Positions 5,763 through 8,588 of a stretch of DNA of 8,588 nt are shown here, one piece after another; position 1 is the first letter of the stretch; every line of letters begins with the position of its first letter. The stretch is taken from positions 4,704 through 13,291 of the forward strand of contig DPKV01000022.1 of assembly GCA_003542325.1 (NCBI GenBank). Reading direction: 5' to 3'. Made by a program: the position numbers and the translations under genes. The stretch is from Anaerolineaceae bacterium (lineage in GTDB: Bacteria > Chloroflexota > Anaerolineae > Anaerolineales > Anaerolineaceae). The notes below the pieces were generated by a model. The model was given only the letters and a program-made list of their open reading frames with translations, was not told where the DNA came from and ran no database searches.

Positions 5763-8173
5763 GGGTTTTTCAGTTCTTTATCTTCCGTCTGATGGAAAAT
5801 GTCTTTGATCCAGGCGTGGGTTGTCATCCGACGGATCTGGCGCGCTGCTGATTTGGCGTAATCCACATCGAGGATATGGTCGCTGAATTTGTCCTGAAGG
5901 TATTCGTTCAGAATGAGATCAACGGGTTCCTGGCTTTGCGGGAGGAGTTCCGTCAGTGTGTCCCCGCGTTCCAGCGGGGTCTGGGAAGGCAGCGGTACGG
6001 TGCCCAGGCGTCTGATGGAACGGCCGATCTGGAGATAAGCTCTGTCAGTATCGGACATCTGGGCGGCGTTGCTCCATTTTCGCAGCCAGGCCGGGACCTG
6101 TTTCTTCCGTTTTTCAAATGCCTTCTCCAACCTTATTGGCAGGGAATTGAGGCTGCGCCTGATCGTTCCCGGGCGGGTGAAGATAACAAGGCCGGCGAAG
6201 AGCATGATCAGGGCGATGATGATCGTTGTTTTAGTGATCGGCAGGCCGCCCGATTCTTCCTCAACGAGATTTGCTTCTGAGGACCCAAATGAAAGCCCGA
6301 TTTCCGGTTCGCTGAAATTGCGTTCTCGATCCAGGGGCAGCCCTTCATCAGAAGGTTTATCCAAAAGGGCCTCCACTTCATTGTCAACTTCTACTGAAGG
6401 GGCAGTCGCGTAACCTGTATCGCCATCTCTGGAAGGATAAACGACCGCATCCTGAGATGTTGTCGGCTCAAAGACCGTCCATCCGTAGCCTATAAAATAA
6501 ACTTCCGGCCAGGCGTGGCTGTCCTGCTTACGAACGGTGTAGCTGTTCGTTTCGCTGTCAAATTCCCCTTCGGCGTAGCCAACCGATAATCGGGCCGGAA
6601 TACCAAGGGAGCGCAGCATCAGGACTTCAACGGTGGCGTAATAATTGCAGAAACCGGTTTGCGAATCAAACAGGAACCATTCCAAAGGATCTACATCTTC
6701 CGAAATTGCCGGCAGTGTTCGGGTGTATTCGATGGTATTTCGCAGATACCGTGTGATTGCCTGAGCTTTGTCAAAGTTGGTCTCCAGACCTTCGGTGATC
6801 TCGGCAGCCAGGGTAATAATTCGAGGGGAAAAATCCGTCGGGTTTTGAAGATAAGGCAGCAGCCAATCCGGATAATCGGTTCCCGAGGTGCGCAGCGCAT
6901 CAGCGGTTGGGACGACCACCCGGGATGTGACCTGGTAGGTGTCCTCCTCCCGCAAATTGGGTTCAGCCACTAGGGCGATCAGATCCGTTTCGGTATCGGT
7001 CAGGGGGCGTAGTGTGGCCTCAACCGGGCGGTCTATCTGGATCGGAACACCGGGTGCGTAGATGTTGATCATCCGTTCCATCTGGTTGGTAACGGTATAG
7101 GTGACGGTTTTCCCGCTCGCCCAGTCCGGGTAGGAGATATCAAAATCCTCAGGAAGGATCTTTTCTGACGTGGGTTCGTTGGCAGAGGACCAGTTCGAAT
7201 CCAGATAGGTGTCGTAGCTGCGTGTCCGCCAATAGTTACGATAGCCGGGCAGTTCTTCGTTTTCAGGCGTGATGACCATCACGATCTCTTCGTTGATCGG
7301 TGTGCCTATTCCCAGGGAAAGGGAGTCACCAAAGTAGACGGATTTAATGCCTTTCGTGGGGTTATCCGCGACGAACAGGGTGTAGAGTTCGTCGTTGAGT
7401 TTTGTGAATGGCGTGGTGATCACATCCCAGAATTTTGAGTAACGGGTGATGGCAGGCGCAGTGATGGGTATCAAGGCGGCGATAATCACCAGGATTGCGG
7501 TCAGGCCAAACAATGTCCGCATAAAATCATTTTGGGCTCCTGTGGATGTGTTGATTCCCTCAGCCTGCCAGCTCTGTTTATTGTGCAGAAAGCTCACCCT
7601 GCCAACGAGCATGAATGAGAAAAACAGGAAAATCATCAGGAAGCTGGTGTTATAGGCGGAATTTTGGTCGTAGTGGCCGATGATGAACAGGCTGACGATC
7701 AAGGTGAGAAGGACGGGCCAGACAACCCCTTTGCGGACGATGATAAAGGTTGTCAGGAAGCTGATCAGCCAGATGATTACTGCCATGAGCGTCAGGAAGA
7801 GGATTGGGTCGGCGACCGTCTCTCCCCGGAAGAATTGGAGGACGGCATTTTGCAGCCGCCATCCGAGGATGTTTACAATCCGGTCATGCCAGGTGGGGTT
7901 TCCCTCAAGCGTGGTTCCAAAGAGCCAGGTAGTAAAATAGGCGCCATAGACCAACGAAAAGATGGTTGTGGTCAGGGGAGAAAATTGGGCAACCCCAAGC
8001 GCCAGGCCGGCGGTGCCGGCGAAAAAGGCGAGAAACATCAGGGTGTGCAGGTTGCCGGTCCATTCGGTTGCCCACAGCCGCGCACCAATGAGGACTACCG
8101 CAGCCACAGAAAACACGGCAACCCACGGGTCCCACCAGCGTTTCACAAGGCTGTTTTTCGCCTTCAGGGTCAT
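5759..8173 (-). CDS. Membrane transglutaminase-like protein (TgpA/DUF3488-type, with DUF4129-like tail)
   Basis: The 804-residue protein has seven probable N-terminal membrane helices between about 15 and 241 (for example 41-61, 122-147, 150-168, 176-191, 220-241). An extracytoplasmic region follows to about 640, then one more helix (about 647-666) and a cytoplasmic C-terminal tail. The transglutaminase core lies at about 455-572: GFCNYYATVEVLMLRSLGIP with nucleophile C509, KQDSHAWPEVYF with H553, and GWTVFEPT with E569 where the usual third residue is Asp. The last 90 residues (YLQIGRSIRR..., TPLERGDTLTELLP) look like DUF4129, which often follows this core. TgpA-like proteins are envelope proteins with an external cysteine catalytic centre; the reaction and target are unclear. 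They often sit beside MoxR-ATPase and DUF58 genes, but neither is adjacent here. The ATG lacks a Shine-Dalgarno sequence but lies 6 nt after a -10 box, suggesting a leaderless mRNA. Confidence 0.92.
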   Translation of the reverse strand: MTLKAKNSLVKRWWDPWVAVFSVAAVVLIGARLWATEWTGNLHTLMFLAFFAGTAGLALGVAQFSPLTTTIFSLVYGAYFTTWLFGTTLEGNPTWHDRIVNILGWRLQNAVLQFFRGETVADPILFLTLMAVIIWLISFLTTFIIVRKGVVWPVLLTLIVSLFIIGHYDQNSAYNTSFLMIFLFFSFMLVGRVSFLHNKQSWQAEGINTSTGAQNDFMRTLFGLTAILVIIAALIPITAPAITRYSKFWDVITTPFTKLNDELYTLFVADNPTKGIKSVYFGDSLSLGIGTPINEEIVMVITPENEELPGYRNYWRTRSYDTYLDSNWSSANEPTSEKILPEDFDISYPDWASGKTVTYTVTNQMERMINIYAPGVPIQIDRPVEATLRPLTDTETDLIALVAEPNLREEDTYQVTSRVVVPTADALRTSGTDYPDWLLPYLQNPTDFSPRIITLAAEITEGLETNFDKAQAITRYLRNTIEYTRTLPAISEDVDPLEWFLFDSQTGFCNYYATVEVLMLRSLGIPARLSVGYAEGEFDSETNSYTVRKQDSHAWPEVYFIGYGWTVFEPTTSQDAVVYPSRDGDTGYATAPSVEVDNEVEALLDKPSDEGLPLDRERNFSEPEIGLSFGSSEANLVEEESGGLPITKTTIIIALIMLFAGLVIFTRPGTIRRSLNSLPIRLEKAFEKRKKQVPAWLRKWSNAAQMSDTDRAYLQIGRSIRRLGTVPLPSQTPLERGDTLTELLPQSQEPVDLILNEYLQDKFSDHILDVDYAKSAARQIRRMTTHAWIKDIFHQTEDKELKNP

Positions 8174-8179
8174 GGATTA

Positions 8180-8208
8180 AGTGTATTCAAGATGGAAGAT
8201 TCCGTCAA
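8180..8208 (-). promoter_or_regulatory. Promoter of the transglutaminase gene, probably leaderless
   Basis: On the minus strand TTGACG (8208-8203, 5 of 6) is separated by exactly 17 nt from TACACT (8185-8180, 4 of 6). The -10 hexamer ends 6 nt before the ATG at 8173, placing the transcription start at or next to the ATG. This agrees with the missing ribosome binding site. Confidence 0.6.
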
Positions 8209-8219
8209 TTGATGAGATT

Positions 8220-8240
8220 AAAACCCTTCTTGAGAAGGGT
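8220..8240 (-). terminator. Candidate intrinsic terminator after gatB
   Basis: On the minus strand ACCCTTCT and AGAAGGGT form a perfect inverted repeat (8240-8223; 7-8 bp with a 2-4 nt loop), followed by TTT, making a four-T run with the last stem base, then AATC. It lies about 160 nt past the gatB stop and just upstream of the -35 box of the transglutaminase promoter, so it would separate the two units. The T-run is short, so strength is uncertain. Confidence 0.5.
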
Positions 8241-8271
8241 ATGAGGCTTTTATCTGATTAAATAATATAAA

Positions 8272-8295
8272 GGAGTGCGGGCTTTAGCCCGCTCC
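8272..8295. repeat. Palindromic repeat GGAG-T-GCGGGCT/AGCCCGC-TCC
   Basis: GCGGGCT (8277-8283) pairs with AGCCCGC (8286-8292), and the outer GGA (8272-8274) pairs with TCC (8293-8295). The word 'GCGGGCTTTAGCCCGC' is familiar as a dispersed intergenic palindrome in several bacterial groups. No T-run follows on either side. Assignment to a dispersed family is from memory. Confidence 0.55.
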
Positions 8296-8401
8296 AGAGC
8301 ATATCTTTTCTGACTCATTGGTAGGGGTTTCGGTAAATTTGGGAATTCTACGGGTCAGAGAAATGTGATATTGAATTTAAAGACCCCAATCAAGTGAAGT
8401 A

Positions 8402-8588
8402 TTACAGCAGCTCATCCAATAGTATCTGCACGACAGCCGGGTTGGCCTGTCCATTGGTCTTGCGCATCACCTGACCGAAGAACCACTGTCTGAGGGTGGT
8501 TTTGCCGTTCCGGTAATCCTGCACCTCATCGGGATATTCAGCGAAGATGCTTGTCACGACCTGTGTCAGGGCTTCGCGATCGGAGATT
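8402..8588 (-). CDS. gatB: Asp-tRNA(Asn)/Glu-tRNA(Gln) amidotransferase subunit B, C-terminal fragment
   Basis: The 61 visible residues run from the right edge of the window to TAA (8404-8402). They read ISDREALTQVV at the start, YPDEVQDYRNGKTTLRQWF in the middle, then FGQVMRKTNGQANPAVVQIL and LDELL at the end. This is the end of the GatB/YqeY helical domain (family pattern: V..Y..GK......VGQVMK.T.G.ANP..V...L). GatB recognises the mischarged tRNA and contains the kinase site of the GatCAB complex, which converts Glu-tRNA(Gln) or Asp-tRNA(Asn) to the amide form. The catalytic cradle lies outside the window. The complete gene should be about 480 residues. YqeY-like proteins share this tail domain, but their length and C-terminus differ, and GatB is preferred. 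Confidence 0.87.
   Translation of the reverse strand, partial: ISDREALTQVVTSIFAEYPDEVQDYRNGKTTLRQWFFGQVMRKTNGQANPAVVQILLDELL

Noticed and set aside
5876..6280. Plus-strand open frame of 134 codons over the 3' part of the transglutaminase gene
   Set aside because: A shadow of the minus-strand coding sequence. It overlaps the recognisable C-terminal DUF4129-like region and has no motif of its own.

Overview
The window looks like chromosomal DNA from a free-living bacterium, most likely a member of Chloroflexota (Anaerolineae-like). This is an inference. It rests on the single-domain PPK2 of the nucleoside mono/diphosphate type, the large membrane transglutaminase, an MSMEG_4193-like phosphatase, core genes of moderately high GC, and AT-richer spacers filled with short palindromic repeats of a kind I associate with Anaerolineae genomes. 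There is no rRNA, tRNA, CRISPR array, integrase or transposase.

Layout. 1-722 (+) is the end of a PadR-type regulator followed by a DUF2812 membrane protein gene broken by one in-frame TGA. 866-2845 (+) is rarA, a replication-fork AAA+ ATPase, directly abutting a histidine-phosphatase gene. 2846-3080 is a non-coding island of stem-loops and a degenerate dispersed repeat. 3075-3581 (-) is an HldE-C/TagD-like nucleotidylyltransferase whose stop codon lies in the last of these repeats. 3582-3912 is a divergent promoter region with a second hairpin related to that last repeat. 3913-5762 (+) is a translationally coupled pair, a PPK2 polyphosphate kinase and a PfkB-family sugar/nucleoside kinase. 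5759-8173 (-) is a large membrane transglutaminase, convergent with the kinase and sharing a CTAG in which both stop codons lie. 8402-8588 (-) is the C-terminus of gatB.

How the genes may work together. RarA and GatB are housekeeping. PadR/DUF2812 is a known regulator/membrane-protein cassette, here apparently decaying. The most suggestive grouping is the central one: PPK2 can regenerate nucleotides from polyphosphate, its coupled partner is an ATP-using PfkB kinase, and a divergent gene encodes a nucleotidylyltransferase of the fold that follows a PfkB kinase in HldE. A polyphosphate-fed metabolite-activation module is possible but unproven.

Regulation. rarA and the transglutaminase gene both have a -10-like hexamer exactly 6 nt before the ATG and no Shine-Dalgarno sequence, so both may be transcribed as leaderless mRNAs. 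The other internal genes have recognisable ribosome binding sites. I found no clear evidence of a novel defence or mobile system here.
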